Origin: Malus domestica | Taxonomy: Eukaryota > Streptophyta > Magnoliopsida > Rosales > Rosaceae | Direction of reading: 5' to 3' | DNA: 64,000 bases | NCBI RefSeq assembly: GCF_042453785.1 | Contig: NC_091673.1 | Coordinates: 16,339,501-16,403,500, forward strand | In this document: one piece after another, positions 39,336-50,561 of the stretch | Layout of the letters: the number at the start of each line of letters is the position of its first letter | Numbering within the stretch: the first letter of the stretch is position 1 | Made by a program: the position numbers and the translations under genes | Notes under the pieces: model-generated | Databases searched by the model: none | The model's input: only the letters and a program-made list of their open reading frames with translations | Told to the model about the DNA's origin: nothing

Positions 39336-40737
39336 TTAGGTTGGGATTTCGATATTGTAATTTGCAGTAGTTTCAAGGTACTGGTTGTTGCCAAAAGTAG
39401 ATAAGAGCCAAAATTTCTGCTGCATCTTTCCAAGCATTCTTGAGACCATATTCTTCAAAAAGGCTAGTGCTGCTGAAACCAATCTTTGGTTATCACATAT
39501 CGTGCTCCACCGGTACTCAAGAATCCATGTATTCGGATCTAGCTGCACAGCTGAGGCACCCCAACTTCTCTGCACCCAGGAACTGTTTGGCTTCCGAATC
39601 ACATACCTGCCGACCTTTCCATCCGACCACTTCTCAACAACAACAATGTGGTAAGAAAATAGTATATGTTTGTACAGCATGACACAAAACTCAGAAACAC
39701 CTCAAGGTTGACCATACAACATTAACATAAATAATCTAGTAAAAACGTTTTCAGCTTTACCTCTGTGACTCTGCCGGATAAGATTGTGAAAGACCGGGAA
39801 GAAAACCCACTCGTGAGCAACCCGGCGGTCTGCAAAGGCCATCCCCATATCCTCACCTCCTCAATTGCGGATTTGTACAATGTGCAATGTGAGCTCAGAA
39901 GCAAACCATCCTAACATTTCATCATTAACAAGTTTGTGAATTTTGGAACAGACATTTCAAGTTTATCACCGAATAATGCTGAATTGCTGATTAAACTTGT
40001 AAAGCAGGAGTTTGATTACAAAGTACCTGACTAATGTCCCATATAGATCTAGGATAGCTGCAATTCGAAACCCTCCGAGGAACAAGACCCTGCATTTCTT
40101 TCTGCAAGAACCTCAGCCTGCCATTCATATCATCCACAACCCAAGATTTTTCACTAACATTTATCACCATCTCCGGCGACAGAATAGGTTTCAAAGCACC
40201 CGAAACCATCTTAGAAAACCCGCACATCGCCACATAAACCAAGCTTAAACCCAAAATCAATCTCCAGAATTCACACCCAAAACCCCATTTTCTCTCCGTC
40301 TTCTTAGTCTTCTTCTTCGATTTCAATCTTGCGGCCGGTTTACGCTCCGGAGACACAGGAATCGAAGGAGAGCCCGACGTGGGTGTGGACAAAATCGAAG
40401 CATCGAAAGAGATGGGAGTGCGTTCAACACTTGGGTTGTTCTTCGGCCTTGAAGATGAGAATTTGGTGAGCGGGCTTTTCTGGATGCTGAAAGGCATGAG
40501 ATCGAGAGTGGCATTGATGCTGGCCAAGCACATTTCGCAGTTGCAGTTGGCATCTTTCCGGCATCCTGGGTAGTAGCAGCTGTCGCGGTTTTCAGATCTG
40601 TCATCGTCCATGGCTGTGGTGGTGCTCGATTTCACTGAGGATGATGTAGTTGTCATTGACGGCGACGATGAGAGGGCGGATTTCATGGCTGCTTGAGCGT
40701 TTCGGGGTTTAGGAGAGAGGCTTTGTTTTGTGGACAT
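39336..40737 (-). CDS. Single-pass membrane protein with Cys cluster, unknown function, 3 exons
   Basis: Exons 40027-40737, 39761-39910 and 39336-39632 give 385 aa; the last exon could start three bases later (39629). Residues 1-50 are Ser/Thr-rich. A cysteine cluster, C54-x4-C59-x5-C65-x-C67-x2-C70 (CYYPGCRKDANCNCEMC), could bind metal. Residues 131-151 are strongly basic (KKKTKKTERK), and a transmembrane helix follows at about 157-174 (FWRLILGLSLVYVAMCGF). The C-terminal part has many Trp and Ser (IEEVRIWGWPLQTAGLL, STICDNQRLVSAALAF) and would lie on the other side of the membrane. I do not recognise the family beyond 'conserved plant protein'. The upstream ATG at 40803 would add 22 residues. 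Confidence 0.75.
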
Positions 40738-40914
40738 GGTGTTTGAAGCGTTCACAACTATGCTGTGTGGGGAAAGATGTGGTTTTAAAATTCTAATCCC
40801 CAACGGTCATATATGGCATGATCTGGTGGGAGTTGTTTTTTGAATCCAGTGATGGGGTAACAAATCTCTACATGATCTTTGTATGGTTAAGAGCCTTTCC
40901 AATTCAGAACTCTT

Positions 40915-41090
40915 TTTACTTTTTTATTTTTTGAACAAATGATATTATCTACGTTAAGGGGAGGAGGTGGGCTTAACTTTACAATGAACTAGCAATAATG
41001 TGGTTCAAACTCAACTTTGACGAAAATCGAATCTAAGACCTCTCACTTACAAATGAAGAGAAATATCACTAGACCGTAGTACTAAATTGC
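40915..41090 (-). mobile_element. tRNA-derived SINE with 17-bp target duplication
   Basis: TCCAATTCAGAACTCTT at 40898-40914 is repeated exactly at 41091-41107. On the minus strand the element starts with a tRNA-like head (TACGGTCTAGTGATA, then TTAGATTCGATTTTCG as box B relative) and ends in an A-rich tail. It is the same family as 11930-12081. It sits upstream of the three-exon membrane-protein gene. Confidence 0.85.
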
Positions 41091-41726
41091 TCCAATTCAG
41101 AACTCTTAATAGCAAACACTTATCACGTCTCCCAAACTCTAACGGTTAATTAACTTGATGAGTGGGATAATGGATCTCAACCTAACCAATCACAGCACGC
41201 CCATCATACTCTAGTAAAATCATTTTCAAGTTCAACCCTACTAATATATAATAACATGACCTTTAACCTTGAGAAGGTTCTTCTGTTAAGAAACTCGAAC
41301 TCTTGAATTCAAATTCATTAAATTTAACTCGGGCATCGAAGAGATGTTTGTTTATTTGAGCATTAGTCAAAGAAAGTTTAGTAATAACCAAGGTATTAAA
41401 TATCGATAATATCGGAAATATCGGAAGTCCGAAAACACGGAAATATCGATAGAAATATCGGGATAATATCGATATCGATAAAAATAATATGGAAACCACG
41501 GAAATTGTAAGAAAAACTTGAAATTTTTTATTGAAACTTTGCAGGATGTTTATTTAGTCAATTATCTATTAGTTTATCACAAAAAATTGGAAGGACATGC
41601 ATGGCATGATGGATTTAACATTATCAAGTTGATTATATAGCGAGCTGGCAAACATTGTGAGTGTAGAAATATGTAGTAATTACTGAAAGAAGTTTAAACA
41701 CACCATAATAATTTATATATAATGAA

Positions 41727-44700
41727 TTAATACAATATTTTACACTTTATACATTGCATGGTAAGATACATGAGTGACTTAGTACCACATAGAGTTCCTA
41801 TGAGGTTCAAATTTTTCACTATCTTCATCATCTCTATGTGTAGAGTGATTGTATTGTGAAGAGTAGTTATCAAATGATAAATCCCCAAAATATTTTGCAT
41901 GTAATTGTTAACATGCCACCCATATGGATCCGAGATTGGTTGACCTTGTCCATAAGCAAAATCATTTGAAGATTGAGTCTCGGATTGTTTCCATGAGTCA
42001 CTCGATTCTATCCCAACAGGAATCGGATATGAAGGGTAGGGAAATTGTTGGTTATAAGTATAACCATAGTTACTACTTCCCAATCCAACAGAGTCCGAAG
42101 TTATAGATAACGAGTCATCTTCTTGACTTGACAAAATCTCCTTGCCTTTTTCTGTACGAGTATAATCCTTCCCTATGGCACCAATTTCTGGTCCTGCCCG
42201 CCTACTGCCATGGTCCTCATCCTGTGTTGCATGCGTGAAGTTTGCCTCACCAGCGAAGGGGCTCATAAATCCTGGAGGTGGTTCAACATAGTTTCCATAT
42301 CCACCACCACTACCTCCAGATCCACTATATCCTTCATCATTCCCACCTCCGGTGGTAGGTGAGTCTCCTCCTGATCTTGTACTAGAGCTATCATTAGTAT
42401 CAACACGATGTTGTGGTTGTGTAGGATTGGAAGAAGGTGGAATTCTAGTGTTTCTTGGTCTTGGGCACAAAAGTTCTTCCAAAGAGTAAGCGCTGCTAGA
42501 TCCCACCTCCTCCGCTAATACTCTTTCTACATTTATCCCTTCATTACGTGCTTCTTCAGCAACTCTGGGAGCTGGGTTGCCTTTATCATCATCTAAATGA
42601 AGAGGTCTAATCCATTGATAAAATGGGTTACCCTCTGTATCATCATCTTTAGCAACAATATCAAACACATCTAGTGGGTCACCACGGTCGACATGATCTA
42701 TTTATGCTTCTTTATCTCGAATTTAAAGCTTCATGTTGTAGTAGCAATAAACTAATTTTTCCAACCTACTATGAGCCAACCTGTTTCTTTGCTTTGTGTG
42801 TATAAGTGCAAATGTGCTCCAATTTCTTTCACAAGCAGATGAGGAAGCTGTTTGTGATAATACTTTGATTGCTAACTTTCTCACAGTTGGTGCATCGGTC
42901 CCATACATGATCCACCGTTCAGCTACAATGAAAAACAATGTTGATAAGCCTAATAACTCCAACAAATTCTATTATAAACTTATCGTGAAATATGTTTACA
43001 CTCACTAGGAGACATTTTTGTTCGAGCAGCAACTGATGTTGGTTCTCCAAAAGTTCTTCTTGCATCTTTAAACCATGTTAGCTGAATTCAATAAATCGTG
43101 TTAGTTTAATCCAACAAAGTAATTATTATAATTTAAGTAATTGTGTACCTCATTTCCAAATTGGCCAACTTCTGGTGATGCAGGGTCTAATTTAGAGTAT
43201 ACATTATGTACAACACGTATAAGGGTACCATCATCTCCAACACTGGGTCTGTATTGGTATCGAGGATTCAAATAATATGCTGTTCAAAGAAACACATACT
43301 CCAATAAGAGAAATAATACTTATGCAACTAAAGAAATGAATTGCAAATTATGACATAATTTATACCTGCTGCATGCAAATCGTGGTATAATGTTTTATAC
43401 CATCGGTCTTCAATTATCTTTATGACCCACCTTACACCATGTTTTCTTTCCAATTAATCCTTCACTACACGCATCAACTTATATATTGCCCCCATAGTAG
43501 GATACACTTCTGTGTCAGCGATCTGTAAAACTTTGTAAAGAGGTTCAAACACTTGGCACACATGTTCTGATTGAGTCCAAAAAGCATGATCAAACACTAT
43601 ATTTTCCATCATACGACCTGCATTTGAGCGGCTGAAATTGTGGTTCGCCCAATCATCACTAGTGAATAGTTGCTTCAACCCTGCTTTCTTCTTAAGTACG
43701 CTGTCTAATGCAATATAGTTGGTGGCGAATCGAGTGGTAGCTGGACGAATAATTTCTCATTTGCAAAATTCACGCATCTTTGCCAACAACCAATCGTGAT
43801 TGTAAATATAATTTGTGATCGTTCTAGATCTTTTTACCACAGTAGCAACATTCTCTCTCTTCCCCATTGCCTCAAATATGAGATCAATACAATGTGCTGC
43901 ACATGATGTCCAAATCACATTATGATGCTTCATTAACTTTTTTCCAGCTTTGACAAATGCAGAATCGTTGTCGGTCACGACTTGGACAACATTATGCTCT
44001 CCCACCTCCATGATTACATCCCTCAATAATTTGTAAATATACTTGTAGTTCTTTATATGGTCTGAAGCATCAACAGACTTCAAAAAAATTGTCTTTCCCT
44101 TGGAGTATACCATGAAGTTTATGATAGACAATCTAGTCGGGCCAGTCCATCCGTTACACATGATTGTGCAACCATTAGTTTCCCACTTTGACCTCAACTT
44201 GTTAACATACTCGCCAATGTCTTTATACTCTATATCCAAATATTTGTTTCTTATCTCATAGGGAGTGGGAGGTTGTACTCCAACACCGGCCTGTTGACAT
44301 CCCACTACCATATTTTTGAAATTATGTGATGATGCTTTCTCAGCAGGGACATTTTCATAGATAAAGAACTTGCTAATTAGACGCCCCATTCCCTCCTTCA
44401 CATTACCTCCAGTGAAATAACTCCAAACACTCTTTTGACGTGCTTTCGATGACTTATATAAACTTGGGGCTATTGGTGGTGTTGGTTGTGATTTTTTAAG
44501 ACTGCCTCCCGGTCTCATTTGTGCACCACCACTTGTCCAGGAACCTTGTGCTCTATTAGGAATTTTATGAAGGTGTTCTCTTTCCCATGCTGATTGTTTG
44601 GAGGCACATAATGCTTGTTTCAAACTGCGTCGTTCTTCAGGTCCCATGTCATCATCATATTCGTCCTTATCGTCATCATCATCACTGTCAACCGCTTGGA

Positions 44701-44998
44701 CAATGACTTCTCCTCGTAGCCCGGCTCGAATATTTTCCATTCCATGTGTTATCTTTTCCTTCTGCTGTTTTTTATTTTTTAATAATGTGCTGATGAATGC
44801 CTTCACTTCTAGGGGGACATTATTGCATCGTTGGACATTTTTTGCTGAATCTAATCCACTAAGATGGTACTTATGTCGTGTCACTCTGCCACTCTTCATT
44901 ACCCGACCACAATATTTGCAAATTGTGCCATGTTTGTTTCCGTCTATTGGGTCTCCATGTTCCCAAGCTAGATCACGTTTAGTAACTCCACTGGACAT
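41727..44998 (-). pseudogene. hAT transposase (BED finger, DUF659, hAT dimerisation), disabled
   Basis: The N-terminus carries a BED-type zinc finger (CKYCGRVMKSG...RHKYHLSG, residues about 27-48). A DUF659-like catalytic part follows (NGWTGPTRLSIINFMVYSKG and VVTDNDSAFVKAG). The C-terminal hAT dimerisation motif is SSSACERNWSTFALIHTKQR at about 42820-42880, and a Gly/Ser/Tyr-rich tail follows (41727-42668). Likely introns lie around 43000-43400. In-frame stops fall at 43757 (TGA), 43454 (TAA) and 42723 (TAA), with another TAA about 20 bp beyond, so no intact transposase can be made from this copy. Domain order and length are normal for the superfamily; it acts in cut-and-paste transposition. 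Confidence 0.85.
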
Positions 44999-45194
44999 CT
45001 TAAACGTACCTATATTTATTTTTCATGAAAATTATACAATTATTTTTTGGCCAAAAAATATAGTAGTGATGATGGTTATATAAGAGAACCTAAATAATAA
45101 AGTTATTCTACAGAAGAATTAAATACGAAGTAAAGAAAATGATTGTAAAAATTTAAGTAATTATAAAAATAATATGGAATAATAAAACCTAATA

Positions 45195-45430
45195 TTAATG
45201 AATAATAATCCAATTTGATAAAAAAAATAATCCTAATATAAAACATAGTGATGAATAATAATCCAATTTGATAATAATCCAATTTAATAATAATTCAATT
45301 TAATGAATAATCCAATTTGATAATAATCCAATTTAATGAATAATAATCCAATTTGATAATAAAAAAAACCTAATATTAATGAATAATAATCCAATTTGAT
45401 AATAAAACCTAATATTAATAAAATAATAAA
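45195..45430. repeat. A+T-rich tandem repeat in hAT leader
   Basis: About ten irregular copies of 'AATAATCCAATTTGATAAT' upstream (minus strand) of the transposase. Confidence 0.75.
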
Positions 45431-46029
45431 TAACATTAAACATATTAAAATTATCCTAGGGAATAATTATACAACATTACTTAATTACTTAAAAAAAATT
45501 AACATGTAATTGTTAACATTACTTAATTACCTACAAAAACTAACATGCAAGTATTAATTACTTAAAAAAATTAACATACGAGTCCACACAAATTTTTTTG
45601 TTGTTGTATAAATTACAATAATATAAATATAAGTTTGTAAACTTACTTTAAATATGGAACCCTTTGTGTTCAAGCTCTGGAATGGATCTGGAATGGCTTT
45701 GAAAGGGGTAAGGGAAGAAGAAGAAACGAAAATGCTCTGAATGACTCCGATACTCCACCTCTTGAAAGAATATCACAGTGGCACACGGTTTTGAATGAAA
45801 CCACCATCCATGGTTTGAAATTGTATAAGTTATAATTGTAAAGGTTGTCTGCGCTTTGAATTATTTAGATTCTTTTCAAAGAAATCACCATTATTTTTGT
45901 CTATGGTCTGAAATTGTCAAAATAATTGTAAAAGTTGTCAGAAGTTCCTGAGTGTGTCCTGAGTCCTGATAGGAGGAACCCCACACACACACACAACACA
46001 CGCAACCACACACGCACACAACAACGCAC

Positions 46030-46530
46030 GCACACAAACATCACACATGCAGACACATAGAGACCTTTGTCTATCTCTCTCGATCCTTCTCTATTCTCTC
46101 CATTCTCCACTCAGAGATCTCTCGATCTCTCTTCTCCCTTCTCCCACACACACACCACGGTCTTCTGCTTATCTCTCTCCTTTCTCTCTGCATCGAAACC
46201 CATATACACCTCTCATTTCTCTCTGCACCGAGACCCACACGCACACCATCACACCTGCTCTGGCGAGTTTCTTCAATTTCTCTCTCTCCACTCCCACACA
46301 CACACACACACAGATCTCTCGATCTCTCTTCTCCCTTCTCCCACACACACACCACAGCCTTCTGCTCCTCCCTCTCCTTTCTCTCTGCACCGAGACCCAC
46401 ATACACCTCTCATTTCTGCACCGAGACCCACATACACCTCTCATTTCTGCACCGAGACCCACATACACCTCTCATTTCTCTCTGCACCGAAACCCACATG
46501 CACACCATCGCACCTGCTCCGGCGAGTTTC
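46030..46530. repeat. CA/CT-rich minisatellite in hAT leader
   Basis: Copies of 'GCACCGAGACCCACATACAC' and 'CTCTCATTTCT' spaced about 30 bp apart, plus a ~190-bp duplication ending in 'CTGGCGAGTTTCTT' / 'CCGGCGAGTTTCTT'. It produces spurious Ser/His/Pro-rich ORFs. Confidence 0.8.
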
Positions 46531-47033
46531 TTTAATTTCTCCGGTTAGGTAAGCTTCGGGTTTTTCTTTTTCTGTTCTAGATCGAAGCTTAGATGTGAAA
46601 TTGAAGTTCTATCTCGTGTTTTTACAAGGTTTTTGGGATGAAATCGACTCGGGAATAGGCACACCCATCTCCGGCAAGGCCGTGGGTGTCGACGAACTTT
46701 TCGAACACTTCCGACCGTTTCACGGCAAACAGACGTTATAAAGATGTTCCTTTCGTCTTCTATTGCATTTTCATACCTAGATCGGAGTCTAGGGGGCTCT
46801 TTTACAGTTGGCCAGAGCTGTAGAAGTTCTGGCGTTCTTCTCCGATTTGCACAGTTCTGAAATTTCGCGATAATATCAACAATATCGCTATATTATCGAT
46901 AATATCGCGATATTTTGACGAAAACCAATTGGATAACCATTAAAATATCGGTCTTGCGAAAAACCGATAATATCGACGAAATATCACCGATATTATCGGC
47001 ATTTAAGACACTGGTAATAACACAGCTGCTTAG

Positions 47034-49591
47034 TGTGACAACTCGTCCATAATTTTACGATTTTATTCATTTTAAAGGAATGAATTGACAAAAATACCCT
47101 TGAGGCGAGATTGTTGACTTTCGTTGACCATCTTTTTGTGACGCGTACGAGTTACCATTTTATCGTGTTCTTTAAGTATTCGACGGTACGAACACGCAAG
47201 TATAAGGGGAATCGAAATTGGAGTTACGATGAAGATTTTACGGAACTACTAATCCGAAATATACTTTTGTAAAAAATATTACTATTTTATATTTTATATA
47301 TTTCTTTTAATTATTATATTAATATGTTATTATGTTATTATTTTTCTTTGGGTTTATTTAAAAAATATTTTCTGGCCATGGGGTCAACACCTCACTCTTC
47401 CCCTTCTTCCGTGTTCCCTTTCAAATTTCTTGGACCACTTATTTTCTGCCACCTACTCACTTCTCTCTCAAACGCTCAACTCTCTCTCTCTTCTTCCCCG
47501 GCAAGGACCGAGATGCTGTAACGGCGTTGCCACGCACCACCTTCCCGGTGAACTCCACCATAGCCACCAGTGAATATCATGACTCTCTTGTTCCCTCACT
47601 CTTTCTCCCTTACTAAAGATCTAAACTCTTTGGCATGTACGAACTGAGGAGAGGTCCATTTCGAGTTAATTGTCTCAAGCATGACCCCACCATTCACGGC
47701 CTAGGTAAGATTTGATGTCTATCATTTCTCTTTCCCTCGATGAGATGGCTTGGCTTCTGAGTTACCATGTGAAAAACGAATGTGTTTTGGTGCAAAAATA
47801 CCTAGGGGAAATACTCCCCAATTTTCCGACGAACCATTCGAATTTTGCAGGCCATTTCCAGCCACGACTCCGTCTCCCATTGGTATATTTCGAACCATTA
47901 CTTCACAGGCTTCATTTTGACTTTTATTTCGTTGAAAATGCTTGAGTTTTGAGCTCGAACGGAGCTCGAGTTTGCTGCCTATATTCTGGCCGAATCTGGC
48001 AACCTACAACCGAGTTGACCATGCCCGATTTCAAAAAAAAAAAAAAAAAGGCCCAAGCCTGGATCTAAACTCGGATCTGAACCAGCTGACCTGGACCCAT
48101 TTAGGGATTTTAAAGGAATATTCCGTTAAAGTTAACTGTTGACAGTTAGTTGACTTTTGTTGACTTTTTTGGAATTTTTTTGAAAACCCTCATAGGCTAA
48201 TTTCGACGTCCTGATTTTGTTTTTGACATCCATTTAGTGAAAATTCAAAGTTTTAATGTAGTTGACTGCTGGAGCGTCTCAGTTGACTTTTTCATTGACT
48301 TTTACAAATTTTTCCCATAACCATTTTTAGCGTATTTCGACGCGCTGATTCCGAAACTACTGTCCGTTTTTCTAAATTCAAACATTTTAATTGAGTTTTA
48401 CTAATGGGTCCCAATATTATGTTTATGTGCAATTACTATCGGGGACTCCGACCTTCCAAGCTTGAACGGATTTGACATCATAAGTACTTGTGGTTGTGAG
48501 TGTGTCTTTTCTCTTATATAGTATATATATAATTGTTAGTTTCCATTTATACATTTCATAAAGAGTTTTCTACAACATGCCTAGATTAGCGTGACATTTA
48601 CAAGATTTAGCTCATTGATAGAAATTATGAAGTTATGCTATGTCATACGGGATGCACATGTATGCGTATAGTATGGATGTTTTAATGGTATTTACGGTTA
48701 TGAATAGTATTTCATTGACTAGGGTTAATGAATTATTAAGTTATCGATTTACCATTGCATGATCATATTTGCATTATCTGCTCATCGTTTGCTACACAGG
48801 TGTTAGTACTGGCCCAGGCCAGGGCCAGTCTTTCACATGTATGTTCACATTGCACCGTACGCTCACTTTGGATCCATTGTAGGTGTTAGTCCTGTCCTAG
48901 ATTGCTATAGGCAATTAAGACTCGTATGTGATACCCATAGCGCCAATCCTCACGTGATTGTAGTACTAGAGCGTAATACACTCAGTCCTATTCATGTCAG
49001 AATACTTCTGGATGAACTTGTGTGTTAGCATGTGTCAATGAGCACTCAATGTGATATGTTTATTTCTGTGAGATATTGCGATTGATGGAAGTTATATGAT
49101 TATTTACGAATTTTGTGAGTTTCATATTTTTGAGGTATTGCATATGGTAAGTATTTTCATACTATACGTAGTATATCTATTTTGGAAACTATACTTCTTT
49201 TACAGTGAATGGTTATTATGTTTTCAAAAAGGTTTTTATAAAACTTAATTTTTAGGCCCACTCACCTTTGTTTTTCACCCTTTTAGGTTTTAGTGTCTGA
49301 GTTTTCGTGTCGACAAGGATTCTTGGCAAATCTTGGTATAGTGGTTACCTTCGATGATATAATTCACATCTTACTTTACTATACTTTACTGTACTTTAAT
49401 TATGCTCTGGCATCATGTGTGAAATGAGTTCATTCTTGCTCACAAGCGCATTTTTATATTCAAGCACTTTTAGGGTTAAATTTATTCACATTTTCCGCAT
49501 CACTACACCTTATGGCTTCGTCACCCTCCTAGTGTCGGCTAGCATAGCTTGATTTGGAGTCCAGGTGGACATTTCGGGTCGGGGTGTGTTA
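47034..49591 (+). mobile_element. Tekay/Del-like Ty3/gypsy 5' LTR, about 2.56 kb
   Basis: It starts TGTGACAACTCGTCC, 12 bp after the hAT duplication, and ends GGGTGTGTTA directly before a primer-binding site. It shares landmarks with the LTR at 12774-18748. A long LTR plus an initiator-Met-type primer site fits chromovirus-type gypsy elements; the class is inferred, as no pol is in the window. Confidence 0.7.
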
Positions 49592-49594
49592 GTT

Positions 49595-49606
49595 TGGTAT
49601 CAGAGC
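49595..49606 (+). other. Primer-binding site, initiator-Met tRNA type
   Basis: TGGTATCAGAGC, the common plant primer-binding sequence complementary to the 3' end of initiator methionine tRNA, lies three bases after the LTR. Confidence 0.85.
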
Positions 49607-50046
49607 ATAAGTTTGGGTAGTATTGCATTCATCATACGCGTGATGTAAGCATTCTTGGTTCTTGAACCTAATTTTCAAATCTTGCCACCTCGTCGAGCAT
49701 GAAAAATGTGTTAACTTTTTCTAAGTTTTGAGTGACTTAGTCGACTTATCGACATTCTAGAAGAACATTTTGGCGACTACCTCTAGATTTAAAACAAAGA
49801 ACCTCATTGCTAAGAAAAATCCCAATTTGGTATGAGTTGAAGGCCTCGAAGTAGGGCTAATATATCGATAGTTGTGCACCACCAGAGAATTTCTCATCAA
49901 TTCCACTACTATTATCTTGTCATCTTTACCAACCCTTTCGAGTTAGAAAACCAAGAATAGTTTTGATTCATTGGCAGTATTTGTTAGCATACCATCTATT
50001 AGATTCCTACGAATTTTACCTTCGTCAAGTTTCTAGAAATGTCTTG
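49607..50046 (+). mobile_element. Leader of the Tekay/Del-like element, interrupted
   Basis: Non-coding leader downstream of the primer site. It stops at 50046, where the LTR of the large minus-strand gypsy element begins. No gag reading frame is reached before the interruption. Confidence 0.55.
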
Positions 50047-50561
50047 TGTTGATTCACAAAATCAGTGATGACTTTGGTACAACAGAAAGTGTTAAGTTTG
50101 TGACCTTCGCTAGATTGCTCCGGTCATTAGTGTGGATAAGTATGTAAATGGATAGAGACATGGAAGCAAACACAAGATGTACGTGGTTCACCCAGATTGG
50201 CTACGTCCACGGAGTAGAGGAGTTTTCATTAATTGTGAAGGGTTTACACAAGTACATAGGTTCAAGCTCTCCTTTTGTGAGTACTAGTGAATGATTTAGT
50301 ACAAATGACATTAGGAAATATTGTGAGAGAATGATTTCTATCTATAGAAGAGAGTTTCTAGTTTCATTCTGACATTGACACGTGTCGTGTTGTGATTGGC
50401 TTCTGATGTTGACATATGTCGCGCTATGATAGGCTTCTGATGTCGACACGTGTCGTGCTGTGATTGGCCTCCTAGTTGGAGGAAAACTCTTCTGGGTCCT
50501 TGATGGTATAACATTGACCGGTGCTCAGTAGTTTCGGGATTGATCAAGTATGGTACAAACA
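50047..50561 (-). repeat. 3' LTR of the Tat-group element
   Basis: It starts TGTTGATTCACAAAATC and ends TATGGTACAAACA, the same terminal pattern as the LTRs of the 6149-10190 element. The minus strand contains GGGTGAACCACGTACATCTTG near 50180-50200. A purine-rich AAGGGAGCAC directly precedes it on the minus strand and may be the polypurine tract. Confidence 0.8.
50371..50472 (-). promoter_or_regulatory. Three 34-bp repeats with G-box cores in LTR
   Basis: Three head-to-tail 34-bp units at 50371, 50405 and 50439. The outer two contain GACACGTGTC, a palindrome with the CACGTG G-box, and the middle one has GACATATGTC. Each unit also has a CCAAT-type box on the minus strand (GCCAATCAC in the outer two, GCCTATCAT in the middle). 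They lie upstream of a possible minus-strand TATA-like CTATAGATAG near 50340, as expected for an LTR enhancer. Confidence 0.65.

Larger units (their letters stand above)
41389..47013 (-). mobile_element. Complete hAT transposon, 5.6 kb, with broken transposase
   Basis: Exact 8-bp duplications, GTAATAAC, at 41381-41388 and 47014-47021. Terminal inverted repeats are imperfect over about 27 bp, sharing TTAAAT and CGATAATATCGG. Both subterminal zones are packed with ATATCG motifs: seven in 41400-41485, and several direct or inverted in 46870-47000. The transposase gene runs on the minus strand, preceded by a leader with CT/CA-rich tandem repeats (46030-46530). Confidence 0.9.

Noticed and set aside
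44598-45083. 161-aa plus-strand ORF
   Set aside because: Shadow of the hAT transposase N-terminus on the opposite strand.
46047-46552. Two overlapping Ser/His/Pro-rich plus-strand ORFs over 160 aa
   Set aside because: Minisatellite and CA/CT-rich leader of the hAT transposase; overlapping frames of equal length argue against coding.
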